Shown: piece by piece, positions 1 to 12,646 of the stretch
Position numbering within the stretch: position 1 is the stretch's first letter
Layout of the letters: each line of letters begins with the position of its first letter
NCBI GenBank assembly: GCA_018524725.1
Contig: JAEUWP010000117.1
Location: 1-64,000 of the forward strand
DNA length: 64,000 nucleotides
Direction of reading: 5' to 3'
From: Podaxis mareebaensis
Lineage: Eukaryota; Basidiomycota; Agaricomycetes; Agaricales; Agaricaceae
Translations under genes and position numbers: made by a program
The notes under the pieces: model-generated
Seen by the model: the letters and a program-made list of their open reading frames with translations, nothing else
Databases searched by the model: none
What the model was told of the DNA's origin: nothing

Positions 1-1686
1 ATAAAAATCTCAAAATTTCGTGCGGATAAAAACCTCCAAACTCAGATCAGGGTTCCCCCCCTATTTTCGGGGGTCCTCATAGACCTCAGCCGATTATCAT
101 CAACGCGACATCATGAATAGCGTCACATCAACAACTGACAACGACCCATCCCACTCCACATCCACGTTGCTCTCATATCCCAAGGAATCGGCCGAGCGGT
201 CACGACCAGTCGCCATAGGTCGCCATCCACACCCAGCCTATCGTGGCGTGGAAACAATGCCCACCACCCAGCTAATCACGAAATCACAGCACGGGCGTTC
301 TACTGAAACCCGACCAACCCATAAAGACAATTCAACAAGTATCAAACATTTACCGCTCGGAACACGCGGGAAAAAGGAACAATAACAGATTCCCATCCAA
401 ATGGAAATAATAGCCCTCGGAGCTCTCCATCGAACCAGCCCGTTCGTTCGCTTACCTAACACAAGCATGCAACCCCCGAATTACTTATCTAGTGCGGAAT
501 CAAGACTCCGACGCCGCGGAACGCGTGAATACGGCAAGAGCATCGAGAACATCCTTAGGCTACTTAAGAGTCGGCACATCCAAGCTGCCAAACCGCCATG
601 GAACACAATAGAACACTCAGGAATTCTTGCAACAATGTGCAGGGTACCCATGCGGAAATTTTCACTCCAGATGGTGCCTCTTACTCGTTTACAGGGACTA
701 TTACCATCCGCAGTAACGCATGTGGCGAAAACCTTCCGCTGTCTGAGACAGTCAGACGCGTCACGTCAGTATACGCACACATGGTCACCTATTACCTGTC
801 ACGGTGCGAGGGCTTAGAAGCCCATCGTGTGTAACTAACAATATTACCGAGACAGAGAGAATCGTCTAGATAATCCAAAAATTACTAATTAATCACAACA
901 AAGATGTCGGCCTTGTGATTAAATGTCTGACCAGTCAAAAGAAAACTGAGAGAAAAAGAAATAGAAGGCAGAAAGGTGGAAGGAAGCGCGTAGCTACTCT
1001 GATACAAGAAAGAAACGTAAATAAAGTAAAAAAAGATATTTCTTTCCGAGTCCATGCATGCGTGAGATTCGGTATGTAAGATATGATAGGATACGAGGAA
1101 CCTAGCTACCAAACGTCGAGTCATTCATCAAAAGGAAACAGCAAAAGGGCCACCGAAGATAACCGAGAATCGGATGCAGGTAGAGTGATTTGGTGTACGT
1201 GTAAAATGATCCATGAGCGTATGTGGGTGGGTGTAGGGTGGTAACAGTGAGCGAGAGACAGAAAGTAGCTAACAGTGTGGTAGGAAGAGTCTTCACCGGG
1301 TATAGGGGCACAGAGATGAAGAAGGATATAAGGATGGAGAAATGGTCATGCAGGTTCACAAAACGAACGAAACCCAAGAGGAAGAAGTATAAAAAGAGTC
1401 CAAGAAGGCACAGGCCCTTGATCACAGGATGAAGTTGGGCAAAGCCACTGTACATGAAACAGTGTTGCGCGGGGATTCCTCGGAGGTCAAACACAAGACA
1501 TACAAGAGAAAATACGAGGGAACGCGAGTCAACCCCACCCATCCTTGTCAAGTATCCTCACCCTTCCAAGAGTCGGTCGTTTTCTGTTCACCCATACCAA
1601 CCAAACGCGATCTGCAACAGGGGCGTATCGCGCCAAACAGGCGTCCATGCATCACCCCACTCCTACTACACAGGCTTCGTTCTCTC
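1..1686. other. Intergenic stretch, no supported gene
   Basis: I see no recognisable coding region here. Open frames on both strands are short, lack conserved motifs and do not join through plausible introns. The stretch lies downstream of the glycosyltransferase gene that ends at 1687, so its right part is probably that gene's 3' flank. Confidence 0.5.
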
Positions 1687-3437
1687 TCAACGAGCGTAAC
1701 CGACCTGCATTTCAAGACCCTCTTCATTACCTCTGGGGTTTCCAGTCGCCCGCGCCGTATATATTGGCGTCGTTGATGGATTGTCCTGGTATGGGGACGG
1801 AGGCGCCTGATCTCGGAACGGAGACAGTGGATTTTGTGACGAGTCAAAAGGATCGGCCCGTTGTTGGTAAGGATTATTATTAGCAGCCTTTTCATTATTC
1901 GCATCCACGGCCGCCGTAGCAGCTGAAGCGTCGCCAATACCAGCACGAGTGCCCCAGCCAGTCTAGATATCAGGGTTAGCGATGCTTTGGTGCGCAAACT
2001 GAGGAACGTACTTCATGCAGTGTGCACAGAGCGTAAATCTTCATGACGGCGAAGTAGTAACCGAACGCAATGAAAGCCGGAACATAAATGATATCTTGCG
2101 GACGATTCCATAGATGAGGCAGTAGCTTGGCAGTGCGAGTAGCAGTAAGCCAGACCATGTACGACAAGATGATATTCCTAGAAGATAGATAATGAGACGA
2201 GCAGGTTTATAGGCACTAAAGGGCAACGTACCACCAGGGCAAATGATATCCGCCTTGTTCAACGGGAATTGTACTCTTGTAGATGAGATATGAGACGAGA
2301 CAGGGGCCAACTAGTAGTGTGAGGGGGTTGAAAAGTTTATCAACCTAGTTGGACAGTTCAGCGCCCACTCCCGAGTAAAAGAAACAGCGCATCAGGGCTG
2401 ACCATAGTATAAGCGACGTAGGGGTGCGCTGTCCAGATATATCTCTCCATGAACAGACTCCTCAGGTCCGACCGCCATGTGTTACGTGTCCAACGAAGGA
2501 CTTGCTTCAAGAAGCGCCAATTGGGCTTCATGGTACTCAGGAGTTCCGCCTCCTTGCAAACCTGAACGTAAGTACTCCAGCCGTGGCTAACCATCCATCG
2601 CGTCAAAAACTTGTCGTCACCCGAGTTAAGCTGATATTTTCCGAGCCAATAATCGTGGGTAAAGCCGTGCAGAAATTCAGGGTCCTTGAGAATAACGGTG
2701 CGATATGCTGCCGTCCGTCCTGAGAGACAAGGCAAACCGCCGTCAATGTGCGTTGAAGAGGCGATTTCTATGTTTCGGATCGACAGTCGGAACGCCGCTA
2801 AAACCTCCCAAACAGTCATCTTCTTTCCTACAGGCTGGACACGTTGGCTGGTTCCAACGCCCCCAACCTTCTGATCTTCGAAGCAGGCAAGGACGTAGGG
2901 GAGGAGGGTAGGCGGCCAGATGGCATCGTCATCGGCAAAGACAATGATATCAGTGGTGCAATTCTTGATGCCATGGCTCATCTGGAGACGTTTGTTGGCG
3001 AAGGGGACTGTGAGGACGCGGATGCGTTCGGGGTCGACTTGGTTGGCAAGTTCTTGGAGGGGTCCAAGCATTTTTTCCTCAGTGATAATGAGGATTTCCT
3101 TGGGCTTGCCGACAAGCCAGCTGTTGGCCGCCTCCTTGAATTCTTCGCCGGCATCAATGGTGGGTACAATGATCGTGACGTCTTCGGATGCGATGTACGT
3201 CGGGTTTTCTGGGAGAGGGACGGGGCGGTAGGTCCAAGCCGCCGCCATACGTATTAGGAACCATAGGTAGCGGTAGAAGCTGTGGAGCACATCAGAGCCA
3301 AAGATGACGGGAGGCCAAAGAGTGGTACTCACCCAATGACACCGAAGGGAACAACTGGTCGACAGAAGTGAGCAGGGGCGGTGTGCGAAGGGTTGGCACT
3401 CACATATTGGAAAACTATCTGCGGTGAGGTAGAGCAT
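1687..3437 (-). CDS. Glycosyltransferase family 2, CPS1/hyaluronan-synthase-like
   Basis: Processive membrane glycosyltransferase that would polymerise a sugar from a nucleotide-sugar donor on the cytoplasmic face of a membrane. Six exons fit by eye; introns are 3355-3403, 3280-3332, 2345-2402, 2178-2231 and 1963-2011. The spliced length, 1488 nt, is an exact codon multiple (495 residues). An N-terminal membrane segment (FVPFGVIGFYRYLWFLIR) precedes the GT2 domain, which starts at VTIIVPTIDAG. The domain carries the metal-binding DDD (VFADDDAIWP), SGDDKFLTRW, and the Q..RW acceptor motif as QVLRWTRNTWRSD. Membrane helices follow, then TGWGTRAG and a polar proline-rich tail. In Cryptococcus the homologous Cps1 is a polysaccharide synthase linked to hyaluronan; the product here is not known. 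The start codon follows a sequence resembling an acceptor site, so a further upstream exon cannot be excluded. Confidence 0.9.
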
Positions 3438-5768
3438 CTGGAAGGGAGACGGGGAGGGTAAAAGAGTGAATTAATCGCCAGACGACGAGAATCTATAAGA
3501 CCACACAGGCCGCTCTTCAGGAGACGGCGAGCGGCGGGAGAATAGTCAGTGGTGGAGGGGAGTGAAGGAGGATAACACGGCCAGGTCCAATTTCACAATC
3601 CCAAGCACGGTTTGCATCCCAACCCAGTCCGACCCAGTTCAGCGGAGTTTCAATGTTATCTTACATAAGCGTCTCAGCCACTCCCATCAGCCCCTTGTTC
3701 GCATCCCGTTTACCCTGCCCGCTTCCTCGCTATCTCCTGACCCCCGGCGGGACCAGCGCGCAGAGCTTTGTCTGTGAACCTTGTCGTCTTGTTGCTAGGA
3801 GGCTGCCCGTAGATGGGTCTCGTCCAGGCGCATGCAAAGCCTATGCGTACCTTATCCTGAACCGAGCCAGCGCACCGTTCCCGTGACCTGGGTTGTTGTG
3901 CAAGTCGTCTAGGCAACTCCCTCTTCGACATGTACTTACTGGTTTTTATTTTCGTTTTCAAAGCAACTCGTTGAGTGTGTGCAGCGGCAACATCCCATGT
4001 CTCCAGTTTCGATTCCAAAACAACCGTCGACTTCGATAACTCCTCTGCTGGCGCACTAACCCTCGGTGGTCGGGGCTTCTCCATCAAAGGTTATAGGACA
4101 CGACCCCGTATTAGCACATCCCTTGTCTCAATTGACAGCTCTGATCGAAACATTCCCCATGACAGCACATATTTCGCCGACGGCTACTTCTGGACTCCGT
4201 ACATACATCTGCCTGGTTAAATACCATTTTGTCGTCGTTCAACGTCTCGACAGTGAAATGTAAAATATACTTAACGAAATCGGAGAAGCAGCGAAGCATT
4301 CCCATCCCTGAACCCACTAACGCTTCCGAGGAGCTGACCAAAGCCATTCAACATTTTGTCGGCGCCGTCTGGACTTTCTTTGCATCCGCTACGTATGCCA
4401 AGCCGGCGAATAGTCTTTTAAAGCACCACCACCACTTTTGTGCTGACTTCTCTGCTATGGGGCTCCAAACCTAATAAAGGGACTCCTCTTAAGATATCTA
4501 GTTGAGCGGCAGACGGCATGCATCTCGCAAGAGTAGCCCTCGGAAACGTGGGCGTAGTATTCGGTTTGACTCGCGCTAGTTGATCGCTTCCACGTTCGCT
4601 AGTCTTAGAACGCCTGGACTCTGGCTACCCAATGTAGCTTCCCTAAGCAAATTCCATGAATTAGAATGTCTGTCAGGTCATCAGTGTCAAGACCCTTTCC
4701 GTCACCCAGCCTCTGAAAATTTGACGAGGAAAATAAGGGGTGCATACACGAAGATCCAAAGCCGCCTAGCCAATACGGCAGGGGTTTTCCGTTGCCAGTA
4801 ACACAGCACAGGCAAGCCAATTCTTCTCATGCTTAATCATATATTTCCCGTTTCCACGACTTCGGGCATGCGCGAAACCGAAGCACTGACTCCCCATTCC
4901 GACCCCCTTGCTCCTGTAAGTCTCATCCTCGCCCCGAGACTTCGATTCATTTCAAATCCCGTCCTAACTTGGCTCCTACACTTCATCTCTCTGGTCTCTT
5001 CTCCTAAGCACTATTCTTGGACAACTATCTAACTATTTTTACTCGCCCCACTGACGTGCACTAGTATCGGCTGAGCCAAGCAATTAAATTACGCACTTAC
5101 AATCTTGTAATCATGGACTATTAATTTGCTGCGGACTGCGTACCTGAGGCGGGTCTTCGATCCCAAAGTGGGAGGGGCCAGATTTCCAAACGTATGGCAA
5201 GGAATGTAGAATGGAACGCAACGCCAAATCAGCTGAAACCCCTCAAGAACAATATAGATTCCAAGTTTTATGTATAACGTGAGAATAGGAAACATGCAGG
5301 ACATCACTAGTCTCAGCGCAAATAAAGTCGAAGCTTTTAGGGCGTACGTTTGTCTGACTGATGCCTCCGTGAAGCCATACCTTTTCAAGTGCTCACCCGC
5401 CGAACAATCTCCAGGTGACCTACACTTTCTTCTAAGTACCAGATACGAGACTGCCCAGAGAATACTCGTCGTGTTGCAAATTCAACGGAGTAAATAATGC
5501 GAATGCCCAAGTCCGCGAAGATACTTTAAATAACCTCCAAGTCATCAGCGACCAAAATAACGTCCGAGCCAGTGAAAACCCGAACTCCAATAAAAACATC
5601 AAGTGAATGCTAATCTATGCACCAGGCAACCCAAGTCCAAGTTTAATCCAAATCCAGGTCTATGTCAGTGCCAATGAGGGTATAAAAGGTGTGATGGGGA
5701 TCCAAATCGATCTAAGCGGAGATGAGAACGAGAACGAAGAACCCATGTCAGTCAGTCAGCCAATGAAT
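3438..5768. other. Intergenic stretch, no supported gene
   Basis: Only short open frames of up to about 125 codons on either strand, none with a motif I recognise and none that joins its neighbours by convincing introns. The right end is the 3' flank of the PC-esterase gene. Confidence 0.45.
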
Positions 5769-7292
5769 CTACATCCTAGGTGATTCGCGGCTGATGAACT
5801 GCCAGATATAATGCGTCCAGCCTTCGAGAACGCCAGCACCTGTCATTATGTGTAGACAATCTCCGGTAGCATGCTATATCCAAATTCAGGTCAGAAAAGT
5901 GGCGTGAAGGGTAGAGGTGAGGGTGGACGTACAGCGTCAGGACGCAGTCGTGCAGGTCGGTCTATAGGCAGGAAATAAATGTTCGGGTACTTCGCCCTCG
6001 ACGAGAGAATTTTCTATACCAGAATCGTTAGTTCTTGTTTCAACAATTAATCCGCCTGAGAAGCACACCTGGAACCGGGCATTGAAATCCCAAATATTTC
6101 CCCAATTGTACCAGTTCCAAACGAACGGTTGTACCTCCTTCCGTGCCTGCCTGAAACTATGACAATCTTCATGTCCGGGCAAGTAAGCCCTCACGACTAC
6201 CTTCTTCCCCTTCCTCCCCCTCTTCACACCTAACCTCCTCTCCTCCTTTGACAGGGCAGTCTGCACTTCTGCAGCCCAACCCTGCATTGCAAGCTCAAAG
6301 AAATCCAAAACTCCATCAATGCCATATCCCGAATCCTTCTTCTCTTCGTCTCGGAAGTACGAGAAGAGTGTTGTAGTCCAGTGTCCGCCTGTACTGACGA
6401 TCATGGTACCATAGTTCCCTTTTGGTGGAGGAGCAAGGAAGATGTCGAGGTACTCGTGGAGTGGCTTCGTCCATACCGCTTCTTCGCTGAACAAGGTATC
6501 ATTAGGCGAGAAGTACGGGTGTTGAATGTGATAGAGCGCATTCAACTCGGATTTCGAGAACAGGATATCGATACGGCGGAACGTAACAAGTGGGGTCGAC
6601 GTAATGTTAAACTTGGGAGGGAACGTGATGTTGTTAACGACGGGTGAATTCGGGTTGAGGTAAAGATTCTGTGGCCAGCCACGGTCCCAGTTCTGTCCCG
6701 GCGCGTAGAACGGGGTCGCGATTACATGAGGATAGAGTATACACGAGAGCGAGAAGAAGTGATTCTCCGTGACGGAATCTGCCACACACCATCAGCAACG
6801 GGTCATAAAGAAGCACAGTGACGGGTTTGTATTGAACATACCGCCGACTAATAACCACCCGCCTTCTTCTGCCAAATCCTTCACAAGCGCGGCAGGATCA
6901 AGCGGCCGAAGACCCTGACATTCCTCTCCAGGAACCCACTCCCAAGAGCTCACATCTGGGAACCTGTCCCACTGCTCCGGTTTATCGACCGCCAAGTGCC
7001 AGTCAACCTCCCTTGAACTCGCGCACCCGCTAAATCCAGCGAAACTTAACACGTCTTCCTTAACTGTCAGGGATGTGGCGTTTGTTCGGGGCCGAAACGC
7101 CCATGAGCCATTCGCGTATGATTCCGGTGAGCATGTAGACCGGGGTGTCGTCAAGGCCGTCAGGTTGATTTGGAGGGCAGGAGGGGCGGTGTAGGTGTAG
7201 ACGAGGATAAGGGTCGTGAATGCTGCACTCAATGCCACAAGCCTGCCAGTGAAGGAACGAGGGCTTAGGCCAACGATGTTGAGAACCGCCAT
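5769..7292 (-). CDS. PC-esterase/TBL-like SGNH acyltransferase, type II membrane protein
   Basis: Probable polysaccharide O-acetyltransferase or esterase of the SGNH superfamily (PC-esterase, related to plant TBL proteins and fungal Cas1-like proteins), acting in the Golgi lumen. Four exons fit: 6842-7292, 6069-6778, 5933-6013 and 5769-5873, total 1347 nt (448 residues), in frame throughout. A signal anchor lies near residues 17-36 (LVALSAAFTTLILVYTY). A Cys/Trp-containing N-terminal domain (WAFRP, FSGCASSREVDW) leads to the catalytic GDS, in VGDSVTENHF. The GDS appears only after splicing, because an intron splits the Asp codon. The distal DxxH motif is in GDCLHIMTG, near the C terminus in exon 4. 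Expected family features are all present. The substrate is unknown. Confidence 0.87.
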
Positions 7293-8448
7293 TTGACAGT
7301 GGGGTTATGTCGCCTATCCGCAGATGTTAGAAGATTTAGAAGTGATTAGAACCAAACGGAAAAATGACGGTCGGAAGAAAGTGCTTAATGGCCTGAGCGA
7401 CGACCGCCAGGAATGGAGATCTACAAATTCACCAAGCGCCTTGAATCATAACAGCTACAAATTGGCGTGCCCCACTGGTTGCGACTGGCGTAACGTTAAA
7501 TGAATCCGTTGTTACATTTTCGTGACGATCATTTTGAAGATGCTCCACTGCTCCTGTAGAAATTACTCCTGTTATTTTTCATCATGCACCGGGAGGATCG
7601 GCGTTTGGAAGTCATCCGGATCAAAATTCGTTGTGTACAACATGTCACACAAACGTCATCACAAGTGCCAGTGACTCAGAGGCTGAATGTTCAAAATATC
7701 GTGGGATCATTTCTCCCGTATTCCTTTTGCTGTATCAAATGTCTTCAATCCACACATCAAACAAGATAAGAAATTTATAATCCGTGTTTTCTGTCCTCAT
7801 GGAGATTACAGGTCATCATCAAGCGTTTTGGGATCTTCGGTGCCACTCAGGAGAGCCTCCGGTGTTTCCAGCGGCGTCACCTCAGGTCGAGCTATTTTCG
7901 CCTTGGGATTCAGGATTAGACTACGGAGAATGCCTAGAGTTAGACTAGAAGGTCGAACGAATGAGGAACAATAGTGGATCTAAGGGCTGCAGTCATGACT
8001 TGCCCTTCAGCGGGGTGATACAAGGAGAGTTTCTCAGGCCAATCTAGTCTTGTCAGTCGGAAAAGTAGTAGAAACCAGTCCCTTGCTGTTTTCATACCCC
8101 TCTGCAGACCCAAAGATGACAATGACTTGGAGCTAGAGGCCGAGCAGATCAAAAAGAATCAAGTAAGAGCTTGACAGTGCCCGGGTTGGTGTGCCGTCGC
8201 TGTGCAAGTCAGTCTCACTGACATTTTCCCAGATGCCGAAAAGACGTCACATCATTGTGCAAAACATCTCTTTATCCTATTGTACAATGACTCTCAGGAG
8301 TCTGGGTCGGTCAGAACAATTCGTTGGGATCATCCCTTTCAAGCTCTTTCTGCGCTTTCAACCCATACATCCAGTAGTGAACATCGGGACGGTATATTTC
8401 TGAATCATACACAATCAGCAAAGGTAGTTTCACGTGGATCAGTCAGAT
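7293..8448. other. Intergenic stretch, no supported gene
   Basis: Lies between the start of the PC-esterase gene and the 3' end of the F-box gene, both on the minus strand. It holds only short open frames without recognisable motifs. The left part should contain the PC-esterase promoter. Confidence 0.5.
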
Positions 8449-10446
8449 TCACTTACTATCATCAGCGGGCACGTAAACGAGTTTCTGGCACCCATAATGT
8501 AGCCAACGGCGATTTGGTATGTCTTTCTCAAATAACAACTTCCATTTTTCCACCAACGTAGCCGCTCTTTCAGGAATACTGCTCTCTGACGGCGTAAATT
8601 GATCAGGAGACATCTTGCTAAGTGCATAAATGCTGAAATGCACCCGTGTGCTCTGTTGCGTTGTAAGGTGGTGTAAACACTCCAACGCAACTAGGATACT
8701 CACACAGAGGAGGTGGACCTGGATACTACTATGCTCTATCACGCCCAGACAATGCTCGATTTTCTTCGCATCACCTCCATCAAACACCCTAAGAATAACG
8801 GAATCGGGGTCACTGTATATGAAGGGATGAATTGACCCTAAAGTTCTCTCGCACGATACGAGGGATATAACCGATTCGGCAATGTCGCTGGGATATTCCT
8901 GGGGCCACCCTTCCAAAGCTGAGAGAAGCTCCCAATAGTTGTTTACTATCCCAGGAGTGATCTCAATACGACGCAATTGGGATCCCGAACCGGGCGTTTC
9001 TGCCCATTTGACTACGGCTCGGACTTCCTGAGAGAACCCTCCAACGCAAGGCTGTGGAAGTCGGGAAAGTGTATTGAGGAATATGTGGAGGGTTTGGGCC
9101 CGGAACGGGAGCGTTCCACGACTGATTGACCTGAGGAGTTCCGAGAGTCTGTCAAGGGGAGGATACTGGAGTCGTAAGTACTCCAAGTGGGTCAACTGGT
9201 CAAATGGTAATAAGGCAAGGTCAGCGCTTGGTCCTGGTACGCTTGCGTGGTATGCGCTCTGAATATAACCAATTGTTAAACGCTTCAGAGACTTTGCATG
9301 CCGAGTTAACAAACGCAGAAAGGATTCCCAAGGTTGCGGCTTCTCCATTGACGTACAGAACACTCTGAGGTCCTCTAACGCTGGGGACTGGAGGAGATCG
9401 AAATGAGCTGAGGAGAGGTCCGAGCATGACCTAAGGCTGAGGGTCTGGAGGTTCGGTAGCTCGAGTTTTTCCGATTCGAATGTTGCCACCTGCGAGCCAA
9501 TATATCTGAGATCGAGCGCCGTCAATTGGCGACAAAGTGCTAGGTGTGGAGGAACGATGAAGGAGGGTATCATGAACTTCAAGCGCTTGATTTCGCTCCA
9601 CTGGATGAAGTCACGGATGGATTCAGGGTCACCGCGGTCGAGAGGAATGTGGAGTTTGACCTCTTTGAGAAGTGGTGCAGTTCGAAAAGCCTCGATAGAT
9701 ATAACGTGAAGACTGTCAACATCGAGTTCAAGATGATACAGTCGTGGGAGCCGATTCCGGAGTAAGGCAAGCTGCTGCTCGAATTTCGGGTTCCATCCGC
9801 CAGATATGATCGACACTCTTCCCCAACGTTCTGCATGTTGAATCAGCAGGTCGAGGACAACATCGGATTGGCCGCATATGGGATCTTCGAATTCATCGTC
9901 CTCATCTAGGGTCTCTGGATTCCAATTTCCCTCCCATTGGAAAGCAATAGTTTGATCTTTCGACCGAGCCAGGTATTCGGGCATAAAAGCAACGAGTTCT
10001 CTCGCTACCTTGACGCGATTAGACAAAGCTGGGAGAGGAACCCTAGTCCACAACTGTGGGGTACGAAGGGCAAGATCTCTCCAGTAACGGCATACATGAG
10101 ATAGATACCAGGGGGGAGATTTATGGTTGGTATCTAAGCATTGTAGGAAGATGTCGACGATGATTTCTGGGGGAACTCGGCGGATCCAAGACGACAAGAG
10201 CAAGCGGTGTTCGCGAATGAAACGATTGCAGGCATGGATGCGGTGTAAGTCATTAGTCTGCGAACGTTGGAGGTCAGAAAGGTGTAATTCAACCGTCGAT
10301 AACCCCTTTTGGATACTTATCACGTCGTTCTCGCTGATGGGGGTGTTACATCCAAAGAGGTGGGGAACTGGCGTGTCGAGCACGTCCAAAGCAGTGTTGG
10401 AGGGTTGTGAGTCAGTATAATCGGGCTCGCAACGTTGCGATAACAT
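8449..10446 (-). CDS. F-box protein with C-terminal leucine-rich repeats
   Basis: Single exon, 665 residues. The F-box lies near residues 85-135 (RRVPPEIIVDIFLQCL, then VCRYWRDLALRTPQLWTRVPLP). This is the classic pattern of the basidiomycete F-box family, whose members serve as substrate adaptors of SCF ubiquitin ligases through Skp1. The rest has irregular leucine-rich segments (LPRLYHLELDVDSL, LPNLQTLSLRSC, LTHLEYLRLQYPPL) that probably form an LRR-like binding surface. A helical stretch before the F-box (ENDVISIQKGLSTVELHLSDLQR) is also typical of this family. Agaricomycetes carry hundreds of such genes with rapidly changing LRRs. No substrate can be inferred. The stop falls just after YVPADDSK, and no intron is needed. 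Confidence 0.9.
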   Translation of the reverse strand: MLSQRCEPDYTDSQPSNTALDVLDTPVPHLFGCNTPISENDVISIQKGLSTVELHLSDLQRSQTNDLHRIHACNRFIREHRLLLSSWIRRVPPEIIVDIFLQCLDTNHKSPPWYLSHVCRYWRDLALRTPQLWTRVPLPALSNRVKVARELVAFMPEYLARSKDQTIAFQWEGNWNPETLDEDDEFEDPICGQSDVVLDLLIQHAERWGRVSIISGGWNPKFEQQLALLRNRLPRLYHLELDVDSLHVISIEAFRTAPLLKEVKLHIPLDRGDPESIRDFIQWSEIKRLKFMIPSFIVPPHLALCRQLTALDLRYIGSQVATFESEKLELPNLQTLSLRSCSDLSSAHFDLLQSPALEDLRVFCTSMEKPQPWESFLRLLTRHAKSLKRLTIGYIQSAYHASVPGPSADLALLPFDQLTHLEYLRLQYPPLDRLSELLRSISRGTLPFRAQTLHIFLNTLSRLPQPCVGGFSQEVRAVVKWAETPGSGSQLRRIEITPGIVNNYWELLSALEGWPQEYPSDIAESVISLVSCERTLGSIHPFIYSDPDSVILRVFDGGDAKKIEHCLGVIEHSSIQVHLLCVSILVALECLHHLTTQQSTRVHFSIYALSKMSPDQFTPSESSIPERAATLVEKWKLLFEKDIPNRRWLHYGCQKLVYVPADDSK

Positions 10447-10904
10447 GTTGAGATTAGTGGAGGTGAGGCCTCAAATCAACTGAGCCCCCTGTTTTGACCT
10501 TCTCCGAGTAAGTGGGTTCCAGCTTTCCCAAGCGGAGCATAAGCTTCTGCTGTTGAGGTTGGAAAAGACAGTGGGTTCGGGGATGACCTAGAACACCCTC
10601 GTTTTGTCTTATGGATGCGTACATGGCAATATTCCAGCGCTGGACGCCCAAAGAATAATAAAAGCTGTTCAGCAACTCGAATAGTTCGGAAACAAATGAC
10701 ATGGTGACAGATGACTCAGACACACGAAGGAGGCATGCCACAGCTAGCGGAGTTTGAAATATGCAGGGGCGGTCGTATCGCAGTTACTACCTACCTTAGC
10801 CAACCACCACTGCCAGCAATAAATACTCTACTTCACCTGACTGCTCACACTCACTCAATCCGCTTTTACAACCTCTAATCCGAAGAAAGACTTCGAATTT
10901 GCGA

Positions 10905-11838
10905 ATGAAATTCCAGCTGCTCTCGGCTATCGTGGCCAGCGCCACCTTGGGTATGTGTCCTCTATCTCGTCACCCCCTGAGAGCTTGCTCATTATGCACC
11001 CCATTTTTCAGTCCAGGTTGGCGCCAGTCCTCTCCGTGTGGTCGTCGTAACTAGTCATCAAGAGTTGCCGGCCGTACAGAACCTCCACTTTGGCCATGCC
11101 TTAGCTGATAGCCCTGTAGCCCAGTTGTGGTCCCCCCAACCAGCCGGTTCCACCAATGCGCCACCGGCTGTTCGACGTCCCTGTGGCAAGCGCATTAAGG
11201 ACAAAGCCATAGAGATTTCCAATGCTTTCCGACATGCCCTTGGTCTGCCCCTGATCCAGACCGCCCACACCGAGTCGGGTGAACATGGTGGAATGATTCA
11301 CATTATGCCCTTCGTTGGAACACCTCCCAAGTTGTTCAAACCCGCCAATCATGGCATAAAGGGAGAAGCTCATGACATAGAAGGAGAGCGTCGTCCACTT
11401 TTTGTCAAGGTCCACGATGGCAACCGTCCCCCTCACCACCACTTCCATCATCACGCCCACAAGATTCACAAGTGGGGCGGCACTTTCTTGATGCGCATTC
11501 ACAATGCGCTCATGGCTTTGGGTCCTTGGGAGGGACGAGCTGTAGCGTTCGTTCTCGGTGAGTGATTGAACATCAAGAAAATGACAGATTATCTGATTCA
11601 TGATGTGGCATCTATTTCAGGGTGCGGTATCGGTGTCCTGTTGAGGATGTTCTGGGTCTTGACCGTTGTTATCTACCGTTCCATTCGTGGAGAACGTGAT
11701 GACGAATACACTCGAGTCGCACTCATGGAAGAATACGTTGATGCCGAGGATATCGCAGTTCCTCCTCCAACCTATACCATCGTTGACGAGAAGGAGCAAA
11801 TCAAGGCTAAGGATGCCAAAGATGCTACTGAGAATTAA
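10905..11838 (+). CDS. Small secreted/membrane protein with His-rich stretch, unknown function
   Basis: Three exons, 10905-10950, 11012-11557 and 11621-11838, give 810 nt (269 residues) in frame with GT-AG introns. The N terminus is a signal peptide (MKFQLLSAIVASATL then VQVGASP). The lumenal or outside part has a His-rich run (PHHHFHHHAHKIHK) and two Cys-Gly motifs. A single transmembrane helix follows (VAFVLGCGIGVLLRMFWVLTVVIY), then a short acidic cytoplasmic tail with PPPTYTIVDEKE. The layout matches a lineage-restricted Agaricomycete family of type I membrane proteins with no assigned function, as far as I can recognise. The His cluster could bind metal, but that is inference only. Confidence 0.75.
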
Positions 11839-12164
11839 TCACTACTTCGTGGGGATTAATCCTGCCTTCTCCTATCGCGACTATTGCGCTTTTGACTCCC
11901 TCTTGTTGCCTCGAATTCCGTTGACCTCTCGTGATTCCGCATTATGACTGTAATTAGTAGTTACTATATTCCAGAATACAGACTTTCTCGCGTTTTCTGA
12001 ATGAAAAAGTGATAAGCTCTTACAACCGAGCTGTAGATGTCATTTTGGTATTGATGTTCAAAGTGTACGGCCTATTAGAATTATTCGATCCAATCGAACG
12101 CATATAATGTCGGCCACCCCCTTTCCACACGTCAAGTAAGATCACGTCAAGTAGTCTACTTCTC
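11839..12164. other. 3' flank / intergenic
   Basis: No coding signal is visible. It separates the small membrane protein gene from the LINE relic. Confidence 0.5.
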
Positions 12165-12646
12165 GTGTACCCAGCTCGTTTTGGAATGCCCAAATTCGCA
12201 CTCAGCAAATATGCGGAAACAGTTGCAACGCTGTCCAGAAGGAACGGGACGGCTCTGACACAACTACGAACGTGGCACATACCACTCAACGGATGCCCCC
12301 ACCGGCTCAACTCAGGGATGATCTCTGGTGTCAAGCGTGCAACAATCAGGCCCAAGAAACGATCGAGCATCACCTGCTAGAATGTGGCGCACACCTCTGC
12401 GCGAGAATAGATGTCAAGTGGGAGCGAAGGATACAGGGCGAACCAAAGTTAGATCGCCTAATAGGGGAACCGAGCAGCCGAAAATCACTGTTCAAGTACG
12501 TCAACGAAACAGGCAGATTCAGAGAAAACTGGAGAGAGCTAGACGAGGACCGGGGGGTGCGAGGAGGAAAGGGAGGAAGAGAGGAGACATGGAAGGAGGG
12601 AAAAGAAGAGAAAGAGAGTACAGGACCACCAAACATAAGAACGTAG
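12165..12646 (+). mobile_element. Decayed LINE (non-LTR retrotransposon) 3' end of reverse transcriptase ORF
   Basis: Two overlapping frames together encode the C-terminal region typical of basidiomycete non-LTR elements. The first is the post-RNase H stretch (SRRNGTALTQLRTWHIPLN), at about 12210-12295. The second frame carries the zinc-finger-like Cx2C...H...C box (CQACNNQAQETIEHHLLEC), at about 12320-12385. A frameshift near 12300 separates them, so the copy is dead. Upstream reverse transcriptase is missing, which suggests a 5'-truncated insertion. I could not find a target-site duplication or poly-A tail. Confidence 0.7.

Noticed and set aside
10454..10741. 95-codon minus-strand frame just upstream of the F-box gene
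   Set aside because: No motif, no homologue I recognise, and no splice to the F-box gene; likely chance.
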